NCBI GenBank assembly: GCA_965208815.1
Contig: OZ242357.1
Location: 2,542,001-2,606,000, forward strand
DNA: 64,000 nucleotides
Reading direction: 5' to 3'
Source of the DNA: Bin55 sp009840545
GTDB lineage: Bacteria > Pseudomonadota > Gammaproteobacteria > Pseudomonadales > Azotimanducaceae
A program made the position numbers and the translations under genes. Below the pieces are notes generated by a model. The model was not told the origin of the DNA. It did no database searches and saw nothing but the letters and a program-made list of their open reading frames with translations. Below are positions 14,806 through 23,478 of the stretch, in pieces. Within the stretch, counting starts at the first letter, position 1. The number at the start of each line of letters is the position of its first letter.

Positions 14806-16071
14806 TTATCCTTGAACACGTCGAATGTCTGCGCCCAACCGCCCGAGCTTTTCTTCGATTCGTTCATAACCGCGATCAATGTGATAGATTCGATTTATTG
14901 CCGTTTCCCCCTTCGCCACAAGAGCACCTATCAACAAGCTTGATGATGCACGAAGGTCCGTGGCCATAACGGGTGCACCACGAAGCTCGGCTACGCCTTT
15001 GACTAGTGCAGTCCTAGCATCCTTCAAGCGGACATCTGCACCCAATCGCACCAACTCCTGAACATGCATGAACCGATTCTCAAAGACCGTCTCGGTAATC
15101 CGACTATACCCATGTGACACACAATTGAGAGCCATGAACTGCGCCTGAAGGTCGGTCGGGACTCCTGGATAAGCCTCCGTACGAATGTTTGTCGCGCGAG
15201 AGGCCATGGTGGTTGCATCCAGACTAATTGTCGATTCGTCAACCTGAACTTGGTGACCAAATTCCTCCAACTTTGCCAATACTGCCACCAATATCTCGGG
15301 ACAAGCATCGTGAATGCATATGCGACCCTGCGTGGCAGCTGCCGCGATTAAGTAGGTTCCCACTTCGATTCGATCCGACTTCACTCGATAGGAGCAACCT
15401 CCAAGTTGACCACATCCGTTCACGGTGACTGTATTCGTGCCTTCACCTACTATATCTGCCCCCATCTGTCGCAAACACGTTGCCAACTCGACTACTTCAG
15501 GCTCGAGCGCTGCGTTTTCGATCACTGTCGTACCCCGAGCAAGTGTTGCAGCCATCAGAGCATTCTGAGTTCCTCCCACTGTAACGACGTCCATTTCAAT
15601 ATGTGCGCCTTCGAGACCCTTCTGACACGTTGCGATGACGTACCCGTTCTCAATGTCGATAGTGGCACCCATGAGCTCCAACGCCTTCAGATGCTGATCC
15701 ACTGGTCGAGTTCCTATAGCGCACCCGCCGGGCAAAGAGACTTCGACTCGACCATATCGAGCGAGCAATGGTCCCAAGACAAGAAAAGACGCTCTCATTT
15801 TTCGTACCAAGTCGTACGGCGCTCTCAAGTTCGAAACGGAGTCGGTATCGACAGTTACGCCAAGTTTCTCATCCACACTTATCCTTGCTCCAAGATCGGC
15901 AAGCAATTCCAGCATGGTTGTGACATCTCGTAGATGAGGAAGGTTGTCCAACAACACTGGCTTGGACGCAAGTAAGGTGGCCGCGAGAATGGGAAGCGAA
16001 GAGTTCTTGGATCCGGAGGCTCTCGTCTCACCTTGAAGTGGAATACCACCTCGAACCAACAATTTGTCCAA
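14806..16071 (-). CDS. murA: UDP-N-acetylglucosamine 1-carboxyvinyltransferase MurA
   Basis: 421-residue enolpyruvyl transferase, normal MurA length. It transfers enolpyruvate from phosphoenolpyruvate to UDP-GlcNAc, the first committed step of peptidoglycan synthesis in the cytoplasm. Landmarks are SGSKNSSLPILAATLL near residue 20 (Lys/Asn of the active site), and the fosfomycin-target Cys in LPGGCAIGTRPVDQHL near 115. The catalytic Asp lies in AYPGVPTDLQAQFMAL near 305. ibaG/bolA precedes it by 12 bp on the same strand, the order seen in E. coli (yrbA-murA). Confidence 0.97.
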   Translation of the reverse strand: MDKLLVRGGIPLQGETRASGSKNSSLPILAATLLASKPVLLDNLPHLRDVTTMLELLADLGARISVDEKLGVTVDTDSVSNLRAPYDLVRKMRASFLVLGPLLARYGRVEVSLPGGCAIGTRPVDQHLKALELMGATIDIENGYVIATCQKGLEGAHIEMDVVTVGGTQNALMAATLARGTTVIENAALEPEVVELATCLRQMGADIVGEGTNTVTVNGCGQLGGCSYRVKSDRIEVGTYLIAAAATQGRICIHDACPEILVAVLAKLEEFGHQVQVDESTISLDATTMASRATNIRTEAYPGVPTDLQAQFMALNCVSHGYSRITETVFENRFMHVQELVRLGADVRLKDARTALVKGVAELRGAPVMATDLRASSSLLIGALVAKGETAINRIYHIDRGYERIEEKLGRLGADIRRVQG

Positions 16072-16083
16072 GATTCGAGGTCC

Positions 16084-16314
16084 TCACTGCGCCTTCGGGA
16101 CGCTTGCAGCTATGGTCACAGCATGGAGTGAACCATTCCGAATGAGCTCGGTTAGACAGCTATATACCAGTCGTTGTCTTTCGACGGGTCGCAATCCATC
16201 AAACCGCTCCGACACCACTTTGACACTGGCGTGGTTTCCTTGCACCCCAACTTCGATTTCGGCACCTTCAAAGCCGTTTGTCAAGCGGTTCTCTATCTCA
16301 GTTTGCAAATCCAT
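16084..16314 (-). CDS. ibaG: BolA/IbaG family protein
   Basis: 76-residue BolA-fold protein. It has the alpha-beta layout of the family with GNHASVKVVSERFDGLRPVERQRLVYSCL, split across the core, and the C-terminal GSLHAVTIAA containing the conserved His. BolA-type proteins pair with monothiol glutaredoxins and ligate a [2Fe-2S] cluster in iron or acid-stress signalling. The position immediately upstream of murA (12 bp) is that of ibaG (yrbA) in E. coli, which is why I prefer IbaG to BolA itself. The mla phospholipid-transport genes that usually come before it are not here. Confidence 0.85.
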   Translation of the reverse strand: MDLQTEIENRLTNGFEGAEIEVGVQGNHASVKVVSERFDGLRPVERQRLVYSCLTELIRNGSLHAVTIAASVPKAQ

Positions 16315-16565
16315 GGGACTTTCGTCAATAGTGGAGGATGTCTACGCAAACTATACCATGTAGGGATTCGATACTTGACGACATCGCCTTCTTTCATGGA
16401 AGATTGAGCTTGTCTTGCAAATCGATTGGCCATCTTCCCTACACATAGGTGGAGTCAGTCTCATCCTCTAACTCTCGCCGTGGCCGAGACTGAAATGCTT
16501 GAATTGCCACGTCTTGCCGTTCAGACTGATTGGTAAAATCGCAATTTACCCCGAGACAAGATCGA

Positions 16566-17537
16566 ATGAGCGTGATTTGGCTGTGGGTTGTCTTGCTCGT
16601 TGTGGGATTTGTCGTGCTCGTCGTCAGTGCATCCTACTTCGTGGACGCAGCCAAGATCTCTGCACACTACCTCGGGGTCTCAGAGCTCATCATTGGGCTT
16701 ACCGCCGTGTCTGTCGGCACGTCCGCTCCTGAAATCCTAGTTGCCATTATGGACTCTTATACGGAGAGTCCGGATGTCGCCATTGGCAACGCCATTGGTT
16801 CAAACATTGCCAACATTGGCTTGGTACTTGGTCTCACAGCCATTGTCGTACCACTACCGTTCGAGGAACGAGTGTTGCGTAGCGAGCTTCCAATGCTTCT
16901 CGTGGCGACCTGCATCACGGCATTCTGCCTCGCCAATCTCCGTGTTGGCCCCATCGATGGGCTAATTTTGCTTTCGTTCCTGGGTTATATTCTCTTTCGA
17001 CTTGTTAGAGATACTAGAACTACCGGAGAACTGCCCGAGGAGATTGAGAGTGAAGTCGAAGACCTTGAGCGAATGTCGCCGCTTCGGTCTTGGATTCAAT
17101 TGGCGATCGGCTTGATCTTCTTGTTGATCGCTGCAAAGGTTATCGTTTCTTCCGCCGAGCACATTGCACGCACCATCGGCGTGAGCGAGATGATTATTGG
17201 ACTGACCGTGGTAGCTGCTGGTACAAGTCTTCCTGAGCTAGCCGCCACAATGGCGGCTGCTTTGCGCCGTAGTCCCGAGATTGCTATCGGAAACATCGTG
17301 GGATCCAACATCCTCAATATTCTTGCTGTTCTCTCAGTGCCCGCATTACTAAACCCAAGCAACATAACGCCTATTGACTTCTGGAGAGACTTTGGGGTTA
17401 TGTTCATTTTGACCATGTTGTTAGCACTATTCGCGAACGGAATTGGAGCTAAGAAAATCATTACAAGAAGTGAAGGTGTCATTTTCCTGGCATCCTATTG
17501 CTGCTACATCCTGTTGCTTTATTGGCAGGATCTATGA
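16566..17537 (+). CDS. yrbG: Calcium/sodium antiporter (YrbG/CaxA family)
   Basis: About 323 residues from ATG 16566 (an in-frame TTG at 16530 would add 12 charged residues). It has ten predicted hydrophobic segments and two copies of the cation-exchange signature. The first copy is GLTAVSVGTSAPEI with AIGNAIGSNIANIGLVLG. The second is GLTVVAAGTSLPELAAT with AIGNIVGSNILNILAVL. This inverted-repeat architecture defines the Na+/Ca2+ exchanger superfamily in the inner membrane. It opens the operon that continues with kdsC and lptCAB, and its stop overlaps the kdsC start (ATGA). The 250 bp upstream, shared with bolA, hold divergent promoters. Confidence 0.93.
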   Translation: MSVIWLWVVLLVVGFVVLVVSASYFVDAAKISAHYLGVSELIIGLTAVSVGTSAPEILVAIMDSYTESPDVAIGNAIGSNIANIGLVLGLTAIVVPLPFEERVLRSELPMLLVATCITAFCLANLRVGPIDGLILLSFLGYILFRLVRDTRTTGELPEEIESEVEDLERMSPLRSWIQLAIGLIFLLIAAKVIVSSAEHIARTIGVSEMIIGLTVVAAGTSLPELAATMAAALRRSPEIAIGNIVGSNILNILAVLSVPALLNPSNITPIDFWRDFGVMFILTMLLALFANGIGAKKIITRSEGVIFLASYCCYILLLYWQDL

Positions 17538-18049
17538 GCCAGTTTGACTCTCTGTCTGAAGAGCTACAAGACCGAGTTGCCAAGATACGTGCTCTGACTA
17601 TCGACGTGGATGGTGTGCTCACCGATGGTCGGATTATTTACGACCAATACGGACACAATTACCAATCGTTCGATATACATGATGGGTATGGAATCAAGAC
17701 CATACAACGCCTGGGCATCGAAGTCGCAATAATTTCTGGTAGGGCGTCGCAGGCGGTGCAGAGACGTGCTTCGGAACTGGGTATTGAAAGTGTTTACCAA
17801 GCAAGTGCAGACAAGACAGTTGCACTGAGTGACTTCTGTGCTCGTAAGTGCCTTAGCACTGAGCAGGTAGCCCATATCGGAGACGATGTTCCTGACATCT
17901 GTTTGTTTGAAATCGTGGGCGTCGCAGTTTGCGTGCCCAATGGGACCGAAATCGCGCGCAGGTCAGCAGATTTTGTTACTGCCAAGTCAGGCGGCGAAGG
18001 AGCTGTCCGAGAAGTTTGCGACTTGTTGCTCGAGGCAAACACCAGATGA
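17534..18049 (+). CDS. kdsC: 3-deoxy-D-manno-octulosonate 8-phosphate phosphatase KdsC
   Basis: 171-residue HAD-family phosphatase from ATG 17534, which overlaps the yrbG stop. It removes phosphate from KDO-8-phosphate to give KDO for lipid A core. Motif I is TIDVDGVLTDGRI (the nucleophile Asp and acid/base Asp). VAIISGRAS is motif II, the Lys of ASADKTVAL is motif III, and HIGDDVPDICLF is motif IV. The small C1-type fold without a cap domain matches KdsC. kdsD, the arabinose-5-phosphate isomerase that normally sits between yrbG and kdsC, is missing. Confidence 0.95.
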   Translation: MSQFDSLSEELQDRVAKIRALTIDVDGVLTDGRIIYDQYGHNYQSFDIHDGYGIKTIQRLGIEVAIISGRASQAVQRRASELGIESVYQASADKTVALSDFCARKCLSTEQVAHIGDDVPDICLFEIVGVAVCVPNGTEIARRSADFVTAKSGGEGAVREVCDLLLEANTR

Positions 18050-18654
18050 AGCGAAGATTCATTGCTGCCGCAGTGATTGCCTTCATCATAGGTGGCGGCG
18101 CATGGTTCCTATTGACGCGTATATCCTCCGAAGACGAACCATCTTCTGTTGAAAACCTGCAAGACGAACCAAACGTTCGTATTGGCAATGTGGAATTGCT
18201 CGAGTACGGAGACGATGGTTCGGTCTTATACAAGGCCGTCGCTTCAGCCATGGAACACTCTCAGCATTCAGATACCGTGACACTCAACAGTATTGATGTT
18301 CAAGTAGCGCTTGAAGGAGGGGCGAATTGGAGCTTAGCAGCATCGGCAGCGATCATTCGAAACGCAACTTCTCAGTCTGAGACCGCAGAACGAGCCAGAA
18401 TTGATCTAATCGGAGATGTTCATGTGGTGAACGAGGCAGACCGGAAACCAATCTTGTCGTTGGTTGGCCGTGACCTCACCTATTACCCAAACGAGCGAAT
18501 TCTCGAAAGCCAGGACCCTGTTACCATCCAAAGTGAGTCCGCTACGTTTGATGCAAACTCATTCGAATTCGACCTAAAGAGCAATGAGTTCCACCTCAAA
18601 GGAAGCAAGACTAATCGTGTGGAAATTGAATACGCCCCTAGTACCGTTCAGTAG
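18046..18654 (+). CDS. lptC: LPS export ABC transporter periplasmic protein LptC
   Basis: 202-residue bitopic protein beginning MKRRFIAAAVIAFIIGGGAW, one N-terminal membrane anchor followed by a periplasmic beta-jellyroll (LptC/DUF1239 type). Blocks such as VELLEYGDDGSVLYKAVA and RDLTYYPNERILESQDPVTI are typical. It receives LPS from the LptB2FG complex and hands it to LptA. ATG 18046 overlaps the kdsC stop; a longer open frame upstream is an artefact of that overlap. LptA follows with an overlapping start. Confidence 0.9.
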   Translation: MKRRFIAAAVIAFIIGGGAWFLLTRISSEDEPSSVENLQDEPNVRIGNVELLEYGDDGSVLYKAVASAMEHSQHSDTVTLNSIDVQVALEGGANWSLAASAAIIRNATSQSETAERARIDLIGDVHVVNEADRKPILSLVGRDLTYYPNERILESQDPVTIQSESATFDANSFEFDLKSNEFHLKGSKTNRVEIEYAPSTVQ

Positions 18655-19159
18655 TAGTTGCTGCACAGTACTTCTCCTTCTGGTGGCTCTTTGCAGTGTA
18701 GTCAACGCAGACGATTCGAATGAACAGACTCTTCGAATTTCTGCTGACGACTTCCGAGGTTCAATCAATGGAGGTGCTGTTATCAGTGGGAACGTGGAAT
18801 TGACTCGAGGATCGCTGAAATTGCAGGCCGACAACGTGACATTGCAAGTCGAAAATGACACGTTTCAAGGAATTGAAGCCAAAGGAAACCCTGTGCTTCT
18901 CGAAATCTCTCTATCCACTGACGAAAAACAACGGATGGTCCACGCGAAGGCAACATCTGTGGTTTACAGCATCACAGAAGATCAGATCGAGTTCGAAGGA
19001 GATGCCCAAGTCGAGAGTGAGGAAATCACGATCACCGGCAACAAGATTCGGCTCGATGTCAGCAAGAACGAAATTGAGGCGGAGTCTCTCGATTCCGATA
19101 ACCAGGTTGAAATCATCCTTCACAGCTTGGATGCGGTCAAGAAACCTACAAACGAGTAG
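18617..19159 (+). CDS. lptA: LPS transport periplasmic protein LptA
   Basis: About 180 residues: a signal peptide ending in VVNA, then an OstA-fold domain. Characteristic strands are LRISADDFRGSINGGAVISGNVEL, split at about residue 45, and RGSLKLQADNVTLQ. A second half IEFEGDAQVESEEITITGNKIRLDVSKNEIEA follows, shown here in two strands. LptA forms the periplasmic bridge that conveys LPS from LptC to LptD. I use GTG 18617 because it gives a compact signal peptide; ATG 18584 is possible but overlaps lptC by 71 bp. LptB begins 35 bp later. Confidence 0.88.
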   Translation: MWKLNTPLVPFSSSCCTVLLLLVALCSVVNADDSNEQTLRISADDFRGSINGGAVISGNVELTRGSLKLQADNVTLQVENDTFQGIEAKGNPVLLEISLSTDEKQRMVHAKATSVVYSITEDQIEFEGDAQVESEEITITGNKIRLDVSKNEIEAESLDSDNQVEIILHSLDAVKKPTNE

Positions 19160-19194
19160 CAATGTCAATTCGTGGATTGAGGTGATCAGACACT

Positions 19195-19920
19195 GTGAGC
19201 GAGTTAAGCGCTAGTCAAATATCCAAGAGGTACGGAAAGCGTCAGGTCGTTGAGAATGTGTCACTGACTGTGTCCACGGGCGAGGTTGTTGGCCTGCTGG
19301 GACCAAACGGGGCTGGAAAGACAACCTGTTTTTATTGCATCGTGGGCATCGTAAAAATGGATGCGGGATCGATAAGTATTGATGACTTTGATGCTTCCAA
19401 CTCACCAATGCACATTCGCGCGCGTCGCGGGCTGGGTTACCTACCTCAGGAAGCAAGCGTGTTTCGCAGATTGAGCACCTACAAGAACATACTCGCAATC
19501 GTCGAACTTCAACGGGGTTTGAACCGAGAGGAACGGTCCGCGAGAACAAACGACCTGATGGAAGAATTTGGCCTTCAGAACGTCAGAGATACCTTGGGCG
19601 AACGTCTCTCTGGAGGAGAGCGGAGAAGGCTTGAAATCGCTAGAGCATTAGCATCGGAACCCAAGTTCATGCTACTGGATGAACCGTTTGCCGGAGTGGA
19701 TCCAATCTCCGTCGCTGATATCAAGAACAATGTGCGCCACTTGACGTCACGAGGTATCGGAGTGCTCATAACAGATCACAATGTTCGCGATACGCTAGAT
19801 CTGTGCGACCGAGCGTACATCGTCAACGAAGGTCATGTGATTGCGGAGGGAGACACTGCCGCTATATTGGAAAACCCGGTGGTTCGTCGTTCGTACCTCG
19901 GAGAGGAATTCAAGCTATAA
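19195..19920 (+). CDS. lptB: LPS export ABC transporter ATP-binding protein LptB
   Basis: 241-residue ABC ATPase that powers LPS extraction from the inner membrane with LptF and LptG, which are not in this window. Walker A GPNGAGKTT lies near residue 40. LGYLPQEASVFRRL is the Q-loop with the LptB-specific PQEASIFRR-like wording. LSGGERRRLEIARAL is the signature, FMLLDEPFAGVDP is Walker B and ITDHNVRDTL is the H-loop. The start is GTG with a GAGGTG upstream. The wording is diagnostic enough to prefer LptB over other branched-chain-type ATPases. Confidence 0.96.
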   Translation: MSELSASQISKRYGKRQVVENVSLTVSTGEVVGLLGPNGAGKTTCFYCIVGIVKMDAGSISIDDFDASNSPMHIRARRGLGYLPQEASVFRRLSTYKNILAIVELQRGLNREERSARTNDLMEEFGLQNVRDTLGERLSGGERRRLEIARALASEPKFMLLDEPFAGVDPISVADIKNNVRHLTSRGIGVLITDHNVRDTLDLCDRAYIVNEGHVIAEGDTAAILENPVVRRSYLGEEFKL

Positions 19921-19935
19921 CGACTAAGCTGCGGT

Positions 19936-21450
19936 ATGAAACAAACTCTTACATTCCAGCAGCGGCAACAGCTACGACTTTCACAACAACTCCAGCAGAA
20001 CATCAGACTGATGCAACTCTCATCAGTCGAACTAAGTCAAGAACTTCAGACTGCATGCGAGTCCAATGTCATGCTCGACTGGGCTGATGAGTCTTCCGTT
20101 AACGACGAAGCCAGTTACGACGAACCTCTCGCAGAAGACTATACGGATGACCCTCACCAAGACAGCGAAGAGCTGTTAGACGAAGATGGCGCGCCTTCTG
20201 ACCAAGGTGAACTCAACGAATTGCACGAAGCTCTCGACCATGATCCCGGCATTGATCTGGACGCAGTAGATAGTTCTAGTGAACAAGAGTGGTCCGATAC
20301 CTACTTGACGGACCTCGCTCCTTCCTCTGGCAATTTGGATCGAATGGTGCTTCAAACCTACCGAACTTCGCTCACAGACCACCTGTTCGACCAACTAGAG
20401 CAGCTCGATTTGTCCGGAAACGAACTCAACTGGGCATTGAGAATTATCGAATCTCTTAGTCCGGATGGCTACCTAACAGATTCGCTACTGGACATTGCTC
20501 AGGACTCGAGCGCACACGAAATGGTAAGTGAGGAGCTGCTTCTCTCCGTTCTCAAGAAAATTCAAGAGCTGCATCCTCCTGGAATTGGAGCTCGGAATCT
20601 GAGGGAGTGTCTCTTAATTCAGCTTCTAGATACTCACGCCGTGGACCCCGTTGAGAAATTGGCATTCCAAGTGGTAGACGAGTGTTTCGACGAACTAACC
20701 AGCCGAGACTTCAGTTCGCTGGAGCGCATGACAGGATCAAGCCGAGAGTCACTGAATGAGGCAATTTCTTTCATTCAGACTCTAAACCCGAGACCTGGAG
20801 CGGAGTTTTGTGATGTGGAGGACAACTACATAATTCCTGATGTATTCGTACGGCACATTGATGGCGAATGGGTTGTCGACATCAATGACGACGCAATACC
20901 CTCAGTGCGAATCAATTCAATCTACGCGCAAGCCGTGAGTGAAGCCACCTCTAAGGAGCAACGATCCTTTCTAAGAGCTCAACTTCGAGATGCTAAAGTT
21001 CTTCTTGACGGATTGAAGCACCGTTCGTCCACGTTATTGAAGGCGGTTACAGCAATAGTCGAGGAACAACGAGCTTTCTTTGAGAAAGGAGAATCCTTCA
21101 TGCGACCCTTGCTGAGATCTGATATTGCGTTGATGCTAGGCGTGCACGAATCCACAGTCTCCCGAATCACAATGCGCAAGTACATGTCATGTCCGCGCGG
21201 AGTTTTTGAACTCTCTTACTTCTTTTCAAGTCATGTTCACACCGTGCAAGGAAACGAAATATCCAGTCGAGCAATCAAAGCACTCATTACGCAGTTCACT
21301 GACGAAGAAGATCCTTCAAAACCTCTATCTGACAGCAGCATCGTGACTTTGTTGCGAGACAAAGACATTCGAATCGCACGGCGTACGGTGGCAAAGTATC
21401 GCGAGTCATTGTCTATTCCGCCCTCCAAAGCACGACAAATATCTATCTAA
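19936..21450 (+). CDS. rpoN: RNA polymerase sigma-54 factor RpoN
   Basis: 504-residue sigma-54. The N-terminal Gln-rich activator-interacting region I is RQQLRLSQQLQQNIRLMQLS. An acidic region II (about 50-115) precedes the core-binding domain. HTH and the RpoN box (IARRTVAKYRESL at the C-terminus) recognise the -24/-12 promoter. Position 15 bp after lptB is the conserved gammaproteobacterial location. It directs enhancer-dependent transcription of nitrogen, motility or carbon genes; no obvious -24/-12 element was noticed within the window. Confidence 0.97.
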   Translation: MKQTLTFQQRQQLRLSQQLQQNIRLMQLSSVELSQELQTACESNVMLDWADESSVNDEASYDEPLAEDYTDDPHQDSEELLDEDGAPSDQGELNELHEALDHDPGIDLDAVDSSSEQEWSDTYLTDLAPSSGNLDRMVLQTYRTSLTDHLFDQLEQLDLSGNELNWALRIIESLSPDGYLTDSLLDIAQDSSAHEMVSEELLLSVLKKIQELHPPGIGARNLRECLLIQLLDTHAVDPVEKLAFQVVDECFDELTSRDFSSLERMTGSSRESLNEAISFIQTLNPRPGAEFCDVEDNYIIPDVFVRHIDGEWVVDINDDAIPSVRINSIYAQAVSEATSKEQRSFLRAQLRDAKVLLDGLKHRSSTLLKAVTAIVEEQRAFFEKGESFMRPLLRSDIALMLGVHESTVSRITMRKYMSCPRGVFELSYFFSSHVHTVQGNEISSRAIKALITQFTDEEDPSKPLSDSSIVTLLRDKDIRIARRTVAKYRESLSIPPSKARQISI

Positions 21451-21529
21451 AGTGGCGACCAGGTCGTATTGGTCATATTTGACTGTAAGATATTTGTAAG
21501 AACTAAACGTAAAGACTAAGGGGACAAGG
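21451..21529 (+). promoter_or_regulatory. rpoN-hpf intergenic gap, possible internal promoter
   Basis: At 79 bp this is the widest gap in the operon. It contains TTGACT (21480-21485) with a poor -10 candidate 17 bp later, and AAGGGG just before the hpf ATG as ribosome-binding site. E. coli also has an hpf promoter in this place. The -10 match is weak. Confidence 0.3.
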
Positions 21530-21838
21530 ATGCAACTCGACATCACTGGCAAACACGTCGATATCAACGAACGGCTTCGATCCAATATCAAGAAGAAGCT
21601 GTCTCGAATCGAACGCCACTACGATCAGATTACAACTGTACGAATGATATTGTCAGTCGACAAGATACAGTATCGTGCTGAAGCCACCGTGCACGTAAAC
21701 GGTAACGAGTTATTTGCCGATACACGGGCACCAGATATCCTGTCAGCCATCGACTCTCTGGTGAACAAACTTGATCGACAGGTCATTAAGCACAAGGAAA
21801 AGTCCACTCGACATCGTGATCGCGCGGCACATCGCTAA
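21530..21838 (+). CDS. hpf: Ribosome hibernation promoting factor HPF (short form)
   Basis: 102-residue protein of the HPF/YfiA family, with the short length that promotes 100S ribosome dimers together with RMF. Typical motifs are MQLDITGKHVDINERLR, IERHYDQITTVRMIL and the basic FADTRAPDILSAIDSLVNKLDRQVIKHKEK, shown split at about residue 75. The C-terminal tail is rich in Arg and His. Preceded by AAGGGG. It belongs to the rpoN operon as in E. coli and Pseudomonas. Confidence 0.95.
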   Translation: MQLDITGKHVDINERLRSNIKKKLSRIERHYDQITTVRMILSVDKIQYRAEATVHVNGNELFADTRAPDILSAIDSLVNKLDRQVIKHKEKSTRHRDRAAHR

Positions 21839-21852
21839 GCTAGACATCGAGA

Positions 21853-22338
21853 TTGCGAATACCGCAAGTGATAGATTTTGAACAAATCCTGAAACCCGAA
21901 ACAGTCGAGATTATCGAAAAGTGTGAGTCGCGTAAGTCGATCCTTGAAATAGCTTCTTGCCTGCTCAGCCGAAACCAAGAGGAGTTGGATAGACGTGGTC
22001 TCCTAGAGAAATTCATCGAGCGGGAGGAACTAGGAAGTACAGCTTTGGACGATAGTGAGATAGCGATTCCCCACTGTAGACACGAACGCTGCACAGCTCC
22101 CTCCGCTGCACTCCTACGAGTCAATACAGCAGTTCCCTTTGGACAAGAGGAACAAGTGAGGCTTATTGTTGCTCTCGTTGTACCAAAGGAAGCCTCGAAA
22201 GATCACCTGGACATTCTGAGAACCATAGCGTTGGTATGTAGCGCTTCCTCAAATCTCACCCAACTCCTGGCGGTTCAGTCTTCGTCGGACCTGTATTCGA
22301 CATTCATTAGATGCGCACAAGAAGTGAGTGCGAAATGA
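21853..22338 (+). CDS. ptsN: Nitrogen PTS IIA component PtsN
   Basis: 161-residue IIA-Ntr protein. The phospho-accepting His lies in DSEIAIPHCRHERC near residue 75, with the usual TALDDSEIAIPH lead-in. It accepts phosphate from NPr, encoded two genes downstream, and regulates potassium transport and nitrogen or envelope stress rather than importing sugar. The start is uncertain: TTG 21853 gives the listed length, with a GTG at 21868 as an alternative. Its stop overlaps the rapZ start (ATGA at 22335-22338). Confidence 0.93.
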   Translation: MRIPQVIDFEQILKPETVEIIEKCESRKSILEIASCLLSRNQEELDRRGLLEKFIEREELGSTALDDSEIAIPHCRHERCTAPSAALLRVNTAVPFGQEEQVRLIVALVVPKEASKDHLDILRTIALVCSASSNLTQLLAVQSSSDLYSTFIRCAQEVSAK

Positions 22339-23198
22339 GGTTGTACATAATCACTGGAAGGTCGGGGTCCGGAAAGAGCACTGTCTTGCATGCTCTTGAA
22401 GATGAAGGATTCATGTGCATCGACAACTTCCCAGCCCGGCTGCTGGAGAAATTTGTCGAAGATACCTCAGAAGAGCAGACTACCCAGAACTTCGCCGTTT
22501 CAATCGATGCCCGAAGCCCTCCAACTGCATTAGATCAACTACCAAGCATCTTGAAGTCTGTGGCACGAGACGACTTCACCCCTCGGGTAATCTACCTCGA
22601 TGCTAGCGGTCCTGTTCTCGTCAAGCGATTCAGTGAGACCCGTCGGCGACACCCACTAGAGAAAACCGAAACGGATCTCCGGCAAGCAATCGACTTGGAG
22701 TCCAAGTTGCTACGTCATCTGGCTGAAATGGCAGACCTGAAAATTGACACTACGCAATGGTCAACCCACGACTTAGTGCTCATGACTAAGGAGAGACTCG
22801 TAGATGCGGAAGAGAGAAGCGTTTCCTTGTTGTTTCGATCCTTCGCTTACCGGAACGGTGTGCCAGTGGATGCCGATTTTGTCTTCGACCTCAGGTGTCT
22901 CCCAAACCCACATTGGGAAACTGGTTTGCGCGAGCTATCTGGATTGGACGCACCCGTCAAGGAGTTCTTCGCGCGGCATGAAATCGTCGATCAGATGCAT
23001 GATCAGCTTGTGGGATTTCTGCACGAATGGTTGCCAGAATTTGAAAGACAGAACCGTGTCTACATGACGGTGGCTACGGGATGCACCGGTGGAAGACATC
23101 GCTCCGTCTACATGGCCGAACGCCTGGCTAATGCGTTTCGCGACGCATATCCGAATGTTCTTGTTCGACATCGAGAGCAGCATGAGTCCCTCTCATGA
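22335..23198 (+). CDS. rapZ: RNase adapter protein RapZ
   Basis: 287-residue protein. Walker A GRSGSGKS lies near residue 10, and the C-terminal RNA-binding half contains TVATGCTGGRHRSVYMAERLA. In E. coli RapZ directs RNase E to the GlmZ small RNA and thereby controls GlmS and amino-sugar supply for the envelope. The nucleotide-binding fold and the HR-rich C-terminal motif are both intact. Translationally coupled to ptsN upstream and npr downstream, each by an ATGA overlap. Confidence 0.96.
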   Translation: MRLYIITGRSGSGKSTVLHALEDEGFMCIDNFPARLLEKFVEDTSEEQTTQNFAVSIDARSPPTALDQLPSILKSVARDDFTPRVIYLDASGPVLVKRFSETRRRHPLEKTETDLRQAIDLESKLLRHLAEMADLKIDTTQWSTHDLVLMTKERLVDAEERSVSLLFRSFAYRNGVPVDADFVFDLRCLPNPHWETGLRELSGLDAPVKEFFARHEIVDQMHDQLVGFLHEWLPEFERQNRVYMTVATGCTGGRHRSVYMAERLANAFRDAYPNVLVRHREQHESLS

Positions 23199-23467
23199 CA
23201 ACCGGCAAAGTCTTGATCGTCAACAAGCTTGGGCTGCACGCTCGAGCAGCTGCCAAGTTCATTCAGCTAGCCAAGTCGTTCCCGTGCGCTATCCAACTCG
23301 GTCGCTCTGAAGATTCCCTAGTCAATGGCAAAAGCATCATGAACATCATGACGCTGACTGCGGAGGAAGGTACCGAGCTCGTTCTGGTAACCGAAGGTGA
23401 CGAAGCGGAACAGGCGTTTCTAGAATTGACCGACTTGATCAAAGATCGCTTCGGAGAAGACGAATGA
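23195..23467 (+). CDS. ptsO: Phosphocarrier protein NPr (HPr family)
   Basis: 90-residue HPr-like protein. The active-site His is in KLGLHARAAAKFIQLA near residue 15. The regulatory Ser region is VNGKSIMNIMTLTAEEGTEL, with the Ser of KSIMNIM at the HPr position. It relays phosphate from PtsP (EI-Ntr, not in the window) to PtsN. It is the last gene of the operon and converges with pmbA, 11 bp apart. I see no obvious terminator hairpin between them. Confidence 0.95.
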   Translation: MTTGKVLIVNKLGLHARAAAKFIQLAKSFPCAIQLGRSEDSLVNGKSIMNIMTLTAEEGTELVLVTEGDEAEQAFLELTDLIKDRFGEDE

Positions 23468-23478
23468 CCTCCGTAGTT

